Shown here in pieces: positions 1-12,763 of a stretch of DNA of 64,000 nucleotides. Under the pieces are notes generated by a model, which was given only the letters and a program-made list of their open reading frames with translations, searched no databases and had not been told where the DNA came from. The stretch spans positions 310,001 to 374,000 of the forward strand of contig JAWZYV010019914.1 of assembly GCA_038373885.1 (NCBI GenBank). Reading direction: 5' to 3'. The position numbers were made by a program, and so were the translations under genes. The DNA is from Cheiracanthium punctorium (taxonomy: Eukaryota; Arthropoda; Arachnida; Araneae; Cheiracanthiidae). The stretch's first letter is position 1; every line of letters begins with the position of its first letter.

Positions 1-177
1 CAAATGGAAAACTGCACTAAGCAAGTTTGTGTTTTGTCATAGAAAAGAAGAAAAAAAAAAAAAAGAAAACTTTTAAAGCTAAAACCACGCTATTCAAATT
101 GTGATATTAAATGATGTACAATTATCAAAATCATGCTAATCGATGGTCTGCTTTACCTAAAAAAACACATATAATGT

Positions 178-405
178 ATACAGGATGTATCTAAAAGGTA
201 ATAACGGGCTTTATTTCTTTATCTATTTGATAAGTGAACAATGTAAATTGAAAAAGAAAAATTAAAATAAGGTCAGAAATAATTCACTTAAGAAAAAATT
301 CTTCTTGTTAATTTTCAAAAAGTTACACATTTAAATTTGTAAATGACCCCCATACAAAAAAATTCCTAGTTATTAAAATGTTCCCCATGCACTAATGAGG
401 TGATG
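178..405 (-). repeat. Left member of a diverged inverted repeat pair
   Basis: This stretch starts tatacaggatgtat and contains aacgggcttt, cttgttaattttcaaaaagtta and cccccatacaaaaaa. The same blocks occur in the same order on the opposite strand at about 7150-7388, with roughly three quarters of bases shared by eye. Both outer ends read TATACAGG, so these may be ends of one 7.2-kb element or two separate copies in opposite orientation. No coding content is visible. Confidence 0.6.
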
Positions 406-1720
406 TACAAAATTTGAGAATTATAACCTAAAAACTGTCAGAGATATATATGATAAATGTTTGCTACCACTTTTAAATGGCTTTTGAATGGACAAAAATA
501 GAATGAAAGGAGCATTGGATGATCACATTTCAGGGTTCGTTCAGAAATTTCAAATTCATGTATAGCATGCTGACATTCATATTCATGTATACCCCCGATC
601 ATTTTTTTTTAAAGATAACTCTGAGAAGTTTTATGATGAAAGACTGAAATTTTGTACGCCACATCCAGGCATGAAAGAGTTCCGCTTTTAAGCAGAAATC
701 CGCTTTTTTCAATGTCTTTGAGGCTGTTTCTGAGATTGATGCAAAACCATCGAGAAATCGTGGCCGAAAAATGTGTGTGTGTGTGTGTGTGAGGGGGGGG
801 GGGGCGGAACAAACGAACGCCATTTTTTCTCCTTCACAGTAAACAGAGATGCGTTCCTAAGCCTACACATCGTATCTATCACCCTAAATTATTGGTGCAG
901 TGGAATGGAAAAAGGCGTAACTTGTGCCAATCGGCCGAATGACGATTGCGCAGGTTGAAAGTAGGTCACGCCTTACTGTTGAAATCGCACAGGGAAATTG
1001 CCGAGCTTGAATTACGGGATGACTGATAACGGCTGTTATGTGAACAACTTCTACTGCTACTTTTATTTGTCGTGTGTTTGGAATTGTACCGCACGCTCTG
1101 AAACGCATGTGGGAAATTGCGTTCTTCGTTCATCAGTTTGTGAAGATGATCTTTTGTTAGTTAACCAAGATAAAATTATAAATATGGATATTAATTTAAA
1201 CATTGAGCATAAAGCTTGCTCAGTAGATGCGAGCGAAAAAAATAAATTTAAATTTGAGTGGTTGAATAAATCAATTAAAGGCAAAAGTTATGGATCATGA
1301 AGAAGAAATAGAAATAAAAGTAGGGGATATATATATATATGCGATATAGATTTAGTAATAATTAGAGGTTATTTTATGAGAATTTAATGACATTACGTTT
1401 TACGACTCAACGTAAAAGTGTAGCAGTTAATGTTTCGTAGATGTATTAAATTAGTAACGTGTCTTCTGACCTTGAATTACAAGCCAAGAGCAAGCTGCGT
1501 TTAGTTTATTGTTTTGCATGAAAATTTGAAGTATTAGGTTGAATTAAAGTGTGTTTGGAGTTTAGCAAGAATATGATCTTTGATTACGTAATTATTATTG
1601 GGGGGGGGGGTCGGGATTGATTTTTATCCCTCTCGACACTGGTTTAGGAATGTCCTGATTTTAGGTTCAAAAAAAATGGTCACTTTAATAATAATAATAA
1701 ATAAATGAATAAAATCAAAA
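406..1720. other. Non-coding sequence with simple repeats
   Basis: No supported gene is present. A (TG)n run at 772-791 passes directly into a G run to 804. A 100-codon open frame at 998-1300 on the plus strand has no motif I recognise; its end (KFKFEWLNKS) vaguely resembles the N-terminus of some hAT proteins. There are also short AT and AAT runs (1327-1340, 1687-1704) and a G run at 1601-1610. Confidence 0.5.
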
Positions 1721-4700
1721 CTGTAATAATGAAAAAAAAAAAGAAAGTTTTTGAAAACATTTTGATTTTAACAATTTTTAATGTATTTTTATCATGTATA
1801 GAAAATGGGGGGAAATTTTGTACTATCTTTTTTTAAGAATGGAGTGATATATTACTGGAAGAAATTACTGTACAAAAAAAGTTGTTTTTCAATCTGTAAG
1901 AATTTGGTTACCTTTTTTTCCACCATAAATTGACCCTTCTTATAAGAATATAGTGTACTGGCTGGTGAGAAAATGTATACATGCATATATATATATCTAC
2001 CATGAAGCTCGGGAGGAGAAACATCGGCTTGTTATCCAACTTGGACCAACTACGCAGTACGAGAATTGCCGGCGAAACTGCGGCTACCATTGATTGCGCC
2101 ATCTATTGATGGCAGCGAAAAACAACATCGCGCGCGCACGCTTTCCGATTTAAAGCTTCTCTAATTGGGATTTATTCGTTTATGCTGAAATTTCATGAAG
2201 TATACACTAACATTTGAATAAATAATATGCATATATAATTAATGCATGATAATTAATATGCATATATAATAACTTTGTTTCTATATTACTTAGTTACAAC
2301 GATGTAACATCAGTTTGATAATTTAATAAATTAATTAATAATTTAAATAAATTCTCTTTAAAACTGCATACAAACGATATAATAGATCAGTGTTTGACAA
2401 ATATTTTTGGTAGCAATTAGCTAAAAATTAAAAAATATTTCCTGCCTTCTTTCAGGCTATAAATTCCTCTTATATACCCACTCTTCCACATTATATTTTA
2501 TTTATTTTTTTGTCTTTAGTCTTAAAGTTGGTTAGTTGAACCAAAAAACAAATATGGAAAGAGAAAAAAATTTAACGCCGTTTTTCAGCACCACCAGAGC
2601 CTGATTATAACCAACAAGGGCCCCAGGAATTAATGAATTTGGGGGGGGGGGGATCTATGAAATTTGTTTTATTTTTCATAAAATTTTGATATAAAGAAGG
2701 ATGTTTCAGAACAAGATTTGAAATTGGGGGGCACTGGGCAAAGTCCCGATTTGCCCGTGCGATAATAAAGACCTGAGTACCACAAAAAATTACATAAAAA
2801 TCAATGTCTTTTCAGTATCAGTATCATTTTTCAGTACTACAAAAAATTTCATAAAAAAGCATAAAGGAAAAAAAATTATTAATTCAATAAATACACGCAT
2901 ATTCAGTGATTGACTCTTTTGCATCAGTTTTGCAAGCTTTCACATACCAGAAAAAATCTATTATTTCATTAATTTTGAAAAAATTTGTATTTAAAAAAAA
3001 AAAAAAAAACAGACTTTGAATTGAAAATATTTGTTTTTGTATAAGTTTTGCAGACTTATGCCAAAAATATCTATTCTGTATTGGTTTTGAAAATTTTTCC
3101 GTTTAAAAAGAAAATTCTATATATTTATAGATTTCGCTGCCATTTGTGTATCTCTTATAAAATATACAGAAAAATATATGAATAAGAGAAAAATATTATT
3201 CATAAAACTGTTATTATTTTTTAAAAAATGGACAATTTCAAAGTGTTATAATGCTGTTTCAATTCGATTATTGGGCCGTATTTTAAAGTGTTCGCATTAG
3301 CATTATACTACTACTAACATGTACAAAAGGTGTGGTACTTTTTATGTTGTACATTTATAAGGGGCCATATTAAAGAAATATTATGGTGATGCTGTAATAA
3401 TGGAAAAAAAAAAGAAAGTTTTTGAAAACATTTTGATTTTAACAATTTTTAATGTATTTTTATCATGTATAGAAAATGGGGGGAAATTTTGTACTATCTT
3501 TTTTTAAGAATGGAGTGATATATTACTGGAAGAAATTACTGTACAAAAAAAGTTGTTTTTCAATCTGTAAGAATTTGGTTACCTTTTTTTTCCACCATAA
3601 ATTGACCCTTCTTATAAGAATATAGTGTACTGGCTGGTGAGAAAATGTATACATGCATATATATATATCTACCATGAAGCTCGGGAGGAGAAACATCGGC
3701 TTGTTATCCAACTTGGATCAACTACGCAGTATGAGAATTGCCGGCGAAACTGCGGCTACCATTGATTGCACCATCTATTGATGGCAGCGAAAAACAACAT
3801 CGCGCGCGCGCACGCTTTCCGATTTAAAGCTTCTCTAATTGGGATTTATTCGTTTATGCTGAAATTTCATGAAGTATACACTAACATTTGAATAAATAAT
3901 ATGCATATATAATTAATGCATGATAATTAATATGCATATATAATAACTTTGTTTCTATATTACTTAGTTACAACGATGTAACATCAGTTTGATAATTTAA
4001 TAAATTAATTAATAATTTAAATAAATTCTCTTTAAAACTGCATACAAACGATATAATAGATCAGTGTTTGACAAATATTTTTGGTAGCAATTAGCTAAAA
4101 ATTAAAAAATATTTCCTGCCTTCTTTCAGGCTATAAATTCCTCTTATATACCCACTCTTCCACATTATATTTTATTTATTTTTTTGTCTTTAGTCTTAAA
4201 GTTGGTTAGTTGAACCAAAAAACAAATATGGAAAGAGAAAAAAATTTAACGCCGTTTTTCAGCACCACCAGAGCCTGATTATAACCAACAAGGGCCCCAG
4301 GAATTAATGAATTTGGGGGGGGGGGGATCTATGAAATTTGTTTTATTTTTCATAAAATTTTGATATAAAGAAGGATGTTTCAGAACAAGATTTGAAATTG
4401 GGGGGCACTGGGCAAAGTCCCGATTTGCCCGTGCGATAATAAAGACCTGAGTACCACAAAAAATTACATAAAAATCAATGTCTTTTCAGTATCAGTATCA
4501 TTTTTCAGTACTACAAAAAATTTCATAAAAAAGCATAAAGGAAAAAAAATTATTAATTCAATAAATACACGCATATTCAGTGATTGACTCTTTTGCATCA
4601 GTTTTGCAAGCTTTCACATACCAGAAAAAATCTATTATTTCATTAATTTTGAAAAAATTTGTATTTAAAAAAAAAAAAAAAACAGACTTTGAATTGAAAA

Positions 4701-6734
4701 TATTTGTTTTTGTATAAGTTTTGCAGACTTATGCCAAAAATATCTATTCTGTATTGGTTTTGAAAATTTTTCCGTTTAAAAAGAAAATTCTATATATTTA
4801 TAGATTTCGCTGCCATTTGTGTATCTCTTATAAAATATACAGAAAAATATATGAATAAGAGAAAAATATTATTCATAAAACTGTTATTATTTTTAAAAAA
4901 ATGGACAATTTCAAAGTGTTATAATGCTGTTTCAATTCGATTATTGGGCCGTATTTTAAAGTGTTCACATTAGCATTATACTACTACTAACATGTACAAA
5001 AGGTGTGGTACTTTTTATGTTGTACATTTATAAGGGGCCATATTAAAGAAATATTATGGTGATGCTGTAATAATGGAAAAAAAAAAGAAAGTTTTTGAAA
5101 ACATTTTGATTTTAACAATTTTTAATGTATTTTTATCATGTATAGAAAATGGGGGGAAATTTTGTACTATCTTTTTTTAAGAATGGAGTGATATATTACT
5201 GGAAGAAATTACTGTACAAAAAAAGTTGTTTTTCAAACTGTAAGAATTTGGTTACCTTTTTTTCCACCATAAATTGACCCTTCTTATAAGAATATAGTGT
5301 ACTGGCTGGTGAGAAAATGTATACATGCATATATATATATCTACCATGAAACTCGGGAGGAGAAACATCGGCTTGTTATCCAACTTGGATCAACTACGCA
5401 GTATGAGAATTGCCGGCGAAACTGCGGCTACCATTGATTGCACCATCTATTGATGGCAGCGAAAAACAACATCGCGCGCGCACGCTTTCCGATTTAAAGC
5501 TTCTCTAATTGGGATTTATTCATTTATGCTGAAATTTCATGAAGTATACACTAACATTTGAATAAATAATATGCATATATAATTAATGCATGATAATTAA
5601 TATGCATATATAATAACTTTGTTTCTATATTACTTAGTTACAACGATGTAACATCAGTTTGATAATTTAATAAATTAATTAATAATTTAAATAAATTCTC
5701 TTTAAAACTGCATACAAACGATATAATAGATCAGTGTTTGACAAATATTTTTGGTAGCAATTAGCTAAAAATTAAAAAATATTTCCTGCCTTCTTTCAGG
5801 CTATAAATTCCTCTTATATACCCACTCTTCCACATTATATTTTATTTATTTTTTTGTCTTTAGTCTTAAAGTTGGTTAGTTGAACCAAAAAACAAATATG
5901 GAAAGAGAAAAAAATTTAACGCCGTTTTTCAGCACCACCAGAGCCTGATTATAACCAACAAGGGCCCCAGGAATTAATGAATTTGGGGGGGGGGGGGGTC
6001 TATGAAATTTGTTTTATTTTTCATAAAATTTTGATATAAAGAAGGATGTTTCAGAACAAGATTTGAAATTGGGGGGCACTGGGCAAAGTCCCGATTTGCC
6101 CGTGCGATAATAAAGACCTGAGTACCACAAAAAATTACATAAAAATCAATGTCTTTTCAGTATCAGTATCATTTTTCAGTACTACAAAAAATTTCATAAA
6201 AAAGCATAAAGGAAAAAAAATTATTAATTCAATAAATACACGCATATTCAGTAATTGACTCTTTTGCATCAGTTTTGCAAGCTTTCACATACCAGAAAAA
6301 ATCTATTATTTCATTAATTTTGAAAAAATTTGTATTTAAAAAAAAAAAAAAACAGACTTTGAATTGAAAATATTTGTTTTTGTATAAGTTTTGCAGACTT
6401 ATGCCAAAAATATCTATTCTGTATTGGTTTTGAAAATTTTTCCGTTTAAAAAGAAAATTCTATATATTTATAGATTTCGCTGCCATTTGTGTATCTCTTA
6501 TAAAATATACAGAAAAATATATGAATAAGAGAAAAATATTATTCATAAAACTGTTATTATTTTTTAAAAAATGGACAATTTCAAAGTGTTATAATGCTGT
6601 TTCAATTCGATTATTGGGCCGTATTTTAAAGTGTTCGCATTAGCATTATACTACTACTAACATGTACAAAAGGTGTGGTACTTTTTATGTTGTACATTTA
6701 TAAGGGGCCATATTAAAGAAATATTATGGTGATG
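1721..6734. repeat. Three head-to-tail copies of a 1.67-kb unit
   Basis: The units run 1721-3391, 3392-5064 and 5065-6734 (1671, 1673 and 1670 bp). They are nearly identical; differences are single substitutions plus length changes in A, G and CG runs. Units 2 and 3 share variants that unit 1 lacks (for example gatcaactacgcagtatgag instead of gaccaactacgcagtacgag near 2040, 3714 and 5387), so the last duplication probably involved units 2 and 3. Each unit holds a palindromic AT tract (atgcatatataattaatgcat), a cgcgcgcg run, a G run of about 11-13 and an A run. No long open frame or transposase motif is present. The flanks share only ctg, so a replication or unequal-exchange origin is likely. 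Confidence 0.93.
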
Positions 6735-7149
6735 CTGTTTGGAGCTTTAAATAACGTTGGATTTTTCTTCCCGAGCGATACATTTCTTTTCCTGTCTTCT
6801 GGATATCTCCTGTTACATCCAGGTGCAAAGCAGTGACTCGCTCGACCTATATTCTATCAAAATAATTTATTTTATAAAAAAAATATAGCTCGTTCACAAT
6901 CAAAACAACGCTAAATCCGTATTCAAACGGTGCGCTGCGCCCCATGCCAGTGAAAATGGATCCTGGTCCTTTTTCCCGCCTGATCCCCCATTCCCGATGA
7001 CTCTCTTTAGAGCTTCATGATATATACATACATATGTATTATATATACACATGCGTATATATATATATATATATATATAATTTTTTTTTCACGTTAAATT
7101 TTGTATTCGGGTAGAGTTCAGCTTTTTTTTGATCAGCTTGCACTTTCAT
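6735..7149. other. Non-coding spacer with AT microsatellite
   Basis: No gene is visible. The segment starts where the third tandem unit stops and contains a mildly GC-richer patch at 6920-6990 and an uninterrupted (AT)n run at 7056-7079. Confidence 0.5.
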
Positions 7150-7388
7150 GCCTGGCCACATCTTTACTGTATGGGGCACATTTTACTAATTGGGAATTTT
7201 TTGTATGGGGGTTGTGTAAAAATTTAAAAGTGTAACTTTTTGAAAATTAACGAGAGGAGTTTTTTTTTTTTGTAGTATGGTGTAATTTCCGAGATTATTT
7301 TGTGCATTTTTTCAACTTACATTGCCAACTTATCCCTAATAAATAAAGAATTAAAGCCCGTTACCATCTTTTTTTGACGCCCTGTATA
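7150..7388 (+). repeat. Right member of the diverged inverted repeat pair
   Basis: On the opposite strand this reads tatacagggcgtc, aacgggctttaattcttta, cgttaattttcaaaaagtta and cccccatacaaaaaattcc, matching 178-405 in order and orientation. It ends at ccctgtata. See the left member for interpretation. Confidence 0.6.
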
Positions 7389-7652
7389 TTTTTCTATATT
7401 TCCTCATTTCAACACAGATCAGAATGAATTTATTTATTTTTTCTTTTATTAACATTAATATTTGGAAAGAGAACTGCAAATTACTTTCTAGTACACAGTG
7501 GATAGTGAAAAGCAGTTAAAATATTTCCTTTGAGAAATACAATAGGAAGCTTTTTGTCCTTAGTACTACTCAGAAAGAGAGATTCCTAACTGTCAGAAAT
7601 CAGTGATTAAAGGTTCAGCTTACCTTGAAGTGGAATAAATTTATGCATCATC
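7389..7652. other. Non-coding spacer
   Basis: AT-rich sequence between the inverted repeat member and the broken hAT element. No open frame, TIR or tandem structure was recognised. Confidence 0.4.
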
Positions 7653-10316
7653 CAGGATCGATCTAGGATTTTTTTTCAGAAGAGTAAAAATACTCCTTGA
7701 CCTTTTTAGAAAAAGTATTTTCTTTTCCAAAGGAGTAATTAAAACAACGAACAATTATGCTAAATTTTCAAATGCATAATTAAATTGCATTTAACACATA
7801 AATAATATCTGGGTGCATAAATGTCAATTCAGCAAAAACTGGTACAATTGGAATTTTTAAATTTAAAATCAGCAGATCATAATTATTTATCAAAATGCAC
7901 TTACTTTCCTTATTTTATCTATGAGGCGATAAAATAAGAAAGGAAAAAAAGTAAATTCAAAGTAAAATAACAATGATTATCTTTATTTTTCTTTTTACAA
8001 TTCCAGCCTCCTTTTTTTTTTCCTTTTCATAAAAGAACAGCTTGTTCAAAATTGAATTTGCGATCAACTTTTTCATTGTTTTCACAAAAGTTTGGACCCA
8101 ATTCAGAAATTCGGGTTAAAACATCAACATTTTGCTCATTAAGTCTATTTCTCTTTTGATATCTTATTCTATTTTGAGTAGAAAACTCTCTTTCACACAC
8201 AGCAGTTGAAAGAGGAATTGTGAGTGCTAATATTTCTTCTTCTGTAACACCCAAGAAAGCATCAGAAGAATAGTGTTTTATCAAATTACTAAAAGAGTTT
8301 AGTCTAGGGGAACTTGAAGAACATAAACTTGGATTTAATACCTGGTCAAAGACAGAAAGTAAATCCATTTTTTTGCAAATTAAAATGTTCTTGTAAGTTC
8401 TCCACTAATTTATCCAAATATTTCACCTTTGCACTTTCAAATTCTTTCAAATAGATAGTTTAATGTCCCTATAGTAGCCATTTTCTGTGGTTTTCAAAAA
8501 TTCCGACAAATGTCTACCACTGCAAGAATCATCTTTCATTTTCTCTAGCTGACTTATTGTTGAAAACAGTTCATTTATAACTGTTGAAAAATCTGTGTAA
8601 TTGCTCTGAAAAACTTTACTTATACAGTCAATTATCATCAATACATCCCTTAAAAATGTTCTGAAGTGCAGCAACAAAACCATACTCTGTACAGTGCTTT
8701 AACAGACCGTGTGCTTTGTTTGTTGAATTACGTGAACATTTCTGTCCAACAATGTCAGTTAGTGTAAGCACTATTGCATCGTAACTGGTATGACAAGCAT
8801 CGACAGCAGTGCCAAGAGAAAGCCATCGAACAGCATGCATTTCCTTTAAACAGATGTTCGATTCCTGTAATGTGTCTTGCATTATTTTTAATTTTTCGTA
8901 TCTTATACTAGATGTATGAAAATAACCATAGAGAGAACCTAGAAGTTTTTGGAAATTCTGAAAAAGTCCCATACCAGTTGCAGCTTGTGATACCGCTAAG
9001 GCTAAGCGATGGGCAATGCAATGGAAATGTAAAAGTTTAGGCACCAAATATTGGAGTTTTACTCCTAAACCATTGTTTTTCCCATCATTACTGCTGCACC
9101 ATCTGTGGCAAGACCAATTAATTTGGATAAAGGCATATTTTTTTCTTTCAAGTAATTTATCAAAATTTCTTTTAACGCTTCTGAGGTGTACTCCCCACTC
9201 AGTTTCAGATTTCCCCAAATACTGGTTTGAGGATCATTGTTCCATAAATATTTAACATATGTGATCAATTTATGGTCAACAGCAATGGCAGTTTATTCAT
9301 CAACTAAAATAGATATGAACAGACTTTTACTAAGTGTTTATCATCGAGTTCAGATTCTAATATATCAGACATGATTTTTTGAATAGATGTTATTGAACTG
9401 TGAGATAAATTCAAATACTGTTCTTTGATCACTTCATTACCACATAATTTCATTAGCAACATTAAGGGTTTAAATTTCGTCTGGGGCATCTCTTCTTTAG
9501 CTAAAGTACATATGGTTTTAAAAACGGCTAACTCACCTTCTGAAACGTTTCTGCTTACAGTTTTTAAGACTTCATGCATTACCTTCGATTCCTTTTGGTT
9601 CTTTACAGCAAGCCTGTGTTCATATGTGTTCTTGTGTATAGCTAAAGTGCTCCTTTGTAAACAGCCAGAACCAATAGTTGCCATGCTTACTTTCATTTTT
9701 GAATTCTGGCAGACTTTACAAAATACGCAATGTAAATCATCATAAATCACCCATGAAAATTCCCGATACCACTTTGACAAAAGCTTTTCATGTTTTACAG
9801 AAGTTGGCTCACTCAGACCAGAATCGCTTCGCTTTCTTTTTTTTTGTCTCTTTGTGCTTGGAATTTTGAGCAACTACATCTGTTTCATATTCTGGTCTAT
9901 TAGAATAATTCAAGTCTTCACTTGTATTCATATTAGTGTTGTCATCTAAAGACAGAACTTTCGATTTAAAGAAGTCCTACAAAGTCTTTACTGGACGACC
10001 GTTCAAGAAACTTGCCATATTTAATTCCACTATATCCGCATATACAAACAATCTAGTAAATGTGACAACGATAAATATTCAAAACTTACACCTTCACACA
10101 ATACAATAAATATGACTACGATAAATATGCAAAAATGATAAACCGGTCAGAATCGCGTGGAGAGAGCTTCATGCGAAGAAAATGTGACCAGTATTCCTCT
10201 TCTGCAGAACTATTTCGATGCGTATTTTGTGGAAACCAGATTTTTATTTGGGAAAAAAAAAAAAAAGACTGCTTAAATATTTTTGGGACTTACACTTTTT
10301 GCTAGATAGATCGCTG
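7653..10316 (-). mobile_element. Decayed hAT transposon
   Basis: The ends form imperfect terminal inverted repeats: ccaggatcgatctagg at the left and the complement of ctagatagatcgctgg at the right. Flanking 8-mers (gcatcatc and gcattaat) agree at only some positions, so the target duplication is uncertain. Inside lies a broken transposase on the minus strand (8027-9873). The length of about 2.66 kb is normal for an autonomous hAT. Confidence 0.62.
8027..9873 (-). pseudogene. hAT transposase pseudogene with zinc finger
   Basis: At least five overlapping open segments on the minus strand make up one transposase. The 5' part (9304-9873) is basic, with a C-x2-C...H-x4-H zinc finger (CVFCKVC, then HKNTYEH) of the BED/TTF type that binds element ends. 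Next come GLATDGAAVMMGK (9065-9268), HFHCIAHRLALAVSQA and HAVRWLSLGTAVDA (8628-9218), which are the CxxH and RW motifs of the RNase-H-like catalytic fold and its insertion. The C-terminal part (8027-8368) carries LALTIPLSTAVCEREFSTQN, the hAT dimerisation motif. Frame changes near 9270, 9100 and 8650 and stops between segments show that it is not functional. It resembles the transposases behind ZBED- and ZMYM6-like proteins. Confidence 0.88.
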
Positions 10317-10798
10317 GGCATTAATGGGTTGAGGGTAAAGCTTTAAATGTTTTTCAGCTCCTGTTTTTCATCTCTAGGAAATGTCTAAATATAAAATATA
10401 ACAATACTTTCAGGCATCTGGAAAAACAGGATTGTGCTTAAAAATGCTTTTGATATTTATGTATTATCCCGGCAGTTTGGCAAGACGTGCAATTTTTCAC
10501 CAATATAAATGCCTGACGCATGAAATTATTGATGGTTACGAATACGATTGGCAACAGTTTGTCAGCACATTTTACGAAAAAATAATTTGGCAGGAATGAC
10601 TGTCGGGATAATATGTAAGTACCATGTTTTCATTTCAAAGGGTTAAAAAGGGCAGTTATCTTAACTTTTTAAGAGTAAATTGCCAATTTAACATTTTTCT
10701 AAAGCCTTTTTCCTCCATTTACTTTTTGCTAAATGAATTTTTTCTGTCACTTTAAAATCTGCTACTGAATAATAATGGATATATAAAGTTTTCCAACT

Positions 10799-10829
<31 letters not shown>

Positions 10830-10872
10830 CAGTTTAAGCATGTTGATAAAGTAATTTACTTTTAGAATGTGA

Positions 10873-10914
<42 letters not shown>

Positions 10915-11249
10915 GCAGGATGAGGTTGTGTGAATAATAAAGATGAGACTGTTTGCATGTAAACAAAGTTCTTGCATTCCATCAGCACATGATTTAAGAC
11001 TGCAAGTATCTTTAAAAGTGCTAGCATTTTAATCAGATTTTACCACCACTATCTTGGATGTATATCTCAGCTGCTTGGCAATTGATTTCTTGTAGCTGCT
11101 ACTATCCACGAGTACCTGAAATTTAAAGTAAGAAATTTGAAAAAAAAAAAGGCTTCAGCTAAGCTATGTTTGCTATTATTCTATTTGTATATAAAATAAA
11201 GTAATTCACTGTTTAGATACTGATGTTTTCTGTATATTTCTGTTTTCAG
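10317..11249. other. Upstream intron sequence with simple repeats
   Basis: Probably the intron before the first visible ATRX exon. A run of 30 T lies at 10800-10829 and an (AT)n run at 10879-10909. No further coding exon in phase with 11250 was recognised. Confidence 0.45.
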
Positions 11250-11331
11250 AAGAAAAAGCTGCTTACAAAAACCAAAAGTCCTATAAAAGATAGCTCTCCT
11301 TCAGAAAGTAGCAGTGATGGTTTATCCCTAG
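11250..11331 (+). CDS. ATRX: ATRX exon 1 of window, Lys/Ser-rich linker
   Basis: The exon has 82 nt. The acceptor tgttttcag ends at 11249 and the donor gtagag starts at 11332. Read in phase 0 it gives a basic start (KKKLLTKTKSPIKD) followed by a serine-rich acidic run (SSPSESSSDG), and it leaves one base (G) that joins the next exon to make a Gly codon. It lies in the poorly conserved, disordered middle of ATRX, so the call depends on open frame, splice sites and continuity with exon 2 rather than on a domain. The preceding exon is outside the window or not recognisable. Confidence 0.72.
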
Positions 11332-12275
11332 GTAGAGTATTGAACCAACACCAATTAAGAAATCACTCATAAATGTAGAAATTTGTATAATTCTGAAAAG
11401 TTTCTATAGAATTGAACAAGAATATTTTAGTATTTGCAACTTGTTAAGCATGTCATTTTCTTCTAGTTAAGCAAAAACTTACTTTGGAATTATTATTATT
11501 ATTATTATTATTTACAGAATTATGGCTAGGTATGATAATTATCATTTAAATTTAGCCAGCTATAGTTTAGACTTGGTTTAGTCGAACTGTAAAATATTCT
11601 TTGTTGAACCTGTAAGGGAAATATTTTCCTTCGATACCTGAATGATATACCTTATAGCACATTAGCTGCATATATACACCAGGATTGTTTAACATACAGC
11701 CTGTAGGCCACAGCCTTTTTCACCAAAGGTTTTTAATTTGGATGATTTTGCTATTGATGCTTCTTGCAGGGACTTATCTTAAGGGCCTTTTAGCGTTCAA
11801 TATGGTATTAGCACTTATCATTTTCACATGCTATAGCATATATTTTAATATTTTTTTTCCTAATATGATTTATACTCTTTCAAATGACTGGTTCTGTAGA
11901 TCTGCCTTTTTAGAGCTTTAGGCATACTTGAGAATCCACTTTTACTTTTGTCTGTTAAACCTATAAATTGTTTTCATTATTTTCTAATCTTATTGAGGGA
12001 GGAAGGAGTAAAATATTCAGCAAGATACCCCAAATAGTTTATTTTATGAATTTATGGATTCCACAAATTAAAAAAAAGTATAACCTCCATAATATTTTTG
12101 ACAGTAAAGTGGCAGCTACTCTTTTAGTGCTGGGAGGTAATAATTATGGAGAAAACCAAATATAATTTTGATGATTGTCTGACCATAATTAAAACAATTT
12201 CTTTTTTGCTTCACTGCCCCCCCCCCTCTCCTCCCTTCAAAAATAAGTTTATTGTTTATCAAATTTCTATTCATT
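11332..12275. other. Intron sequence, first part
   Basis: Intron between ATRX exons 1 and 2. It contains an (ATT)n run at 11489-11511 and a C run at 12218-12226. Short open frames at 11685-12165 have no recognisable motif and lack splice support. Confidence 0.45.
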
Positions 12276-12763
12276 CAGGGTGGTGACAGATTGTGGAAAT
12301 CAGGGTACTTTATCCATATGAAAATATCAGGGAATTTCATAAAAATATCCAAAAATCAGGGAACTTACATTTTTGCCTATTGAACGAGACTGCTTTTTGT
12401 TGTGGATCAGAATCTGACTCGTGGTCATTGGTTCATTCTGGATTATACAATACTCAACTGATTTATAAATCCAAAACTGTAGGTATTTGGACTTGCACTA
12501 AGATACAGATCATGCTAATATGAAATACTCTTTTTGGGTCAAAACTTCTGAATCTGGGTGATCCAGTAACGATTCATTATCCTTAGTGTCGATTGGTGAT
12601 CGCCCTTTTCACAAAGAGGGCAGAATTTCCTGGTCACTGTGACCCCTGTATCCTTATTCCTCTGTGGAGTTTTGTACTGTCACAATAATTTTGATCGTCG
12701 TTGAGTGAACTATGGTCAGGTAAAAATCAGGGAACTTTTTTCTCAATTTCTGTAGCCACCCTG
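12276..12763 (+). repeat. CAGGGTGG-type element, copy 1
   Basis: It starts cagggtggtgacag and ends with gtagccaccctg, which are inverted repeats of about 13 bp. The body has characteristic blocks: aaaatcagggaactt twice, tgatccagtaac, cgattggtgatcgccc and ttttgatcgtcgttg. The same blocks occur in order at 16714-21900 (interrupted) and 22982-23584. At 488 bp it lacks some segments present in copy 3. No clear target duplication was found, so the superfamily is unknown. Confidence 0.75.

Noticed and set aside
998..1300. 100-codon open frame as a possible gene
   Set aside because: No recognisable domain, no splice context and mixed composition; only its last residues hint at a hAT N-terminus.
7056..7079. 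AT, GT, A, T and G runs as functional sites
   Set aside because: Simple repeats of this kind occur all through the window and show no association with other signals.
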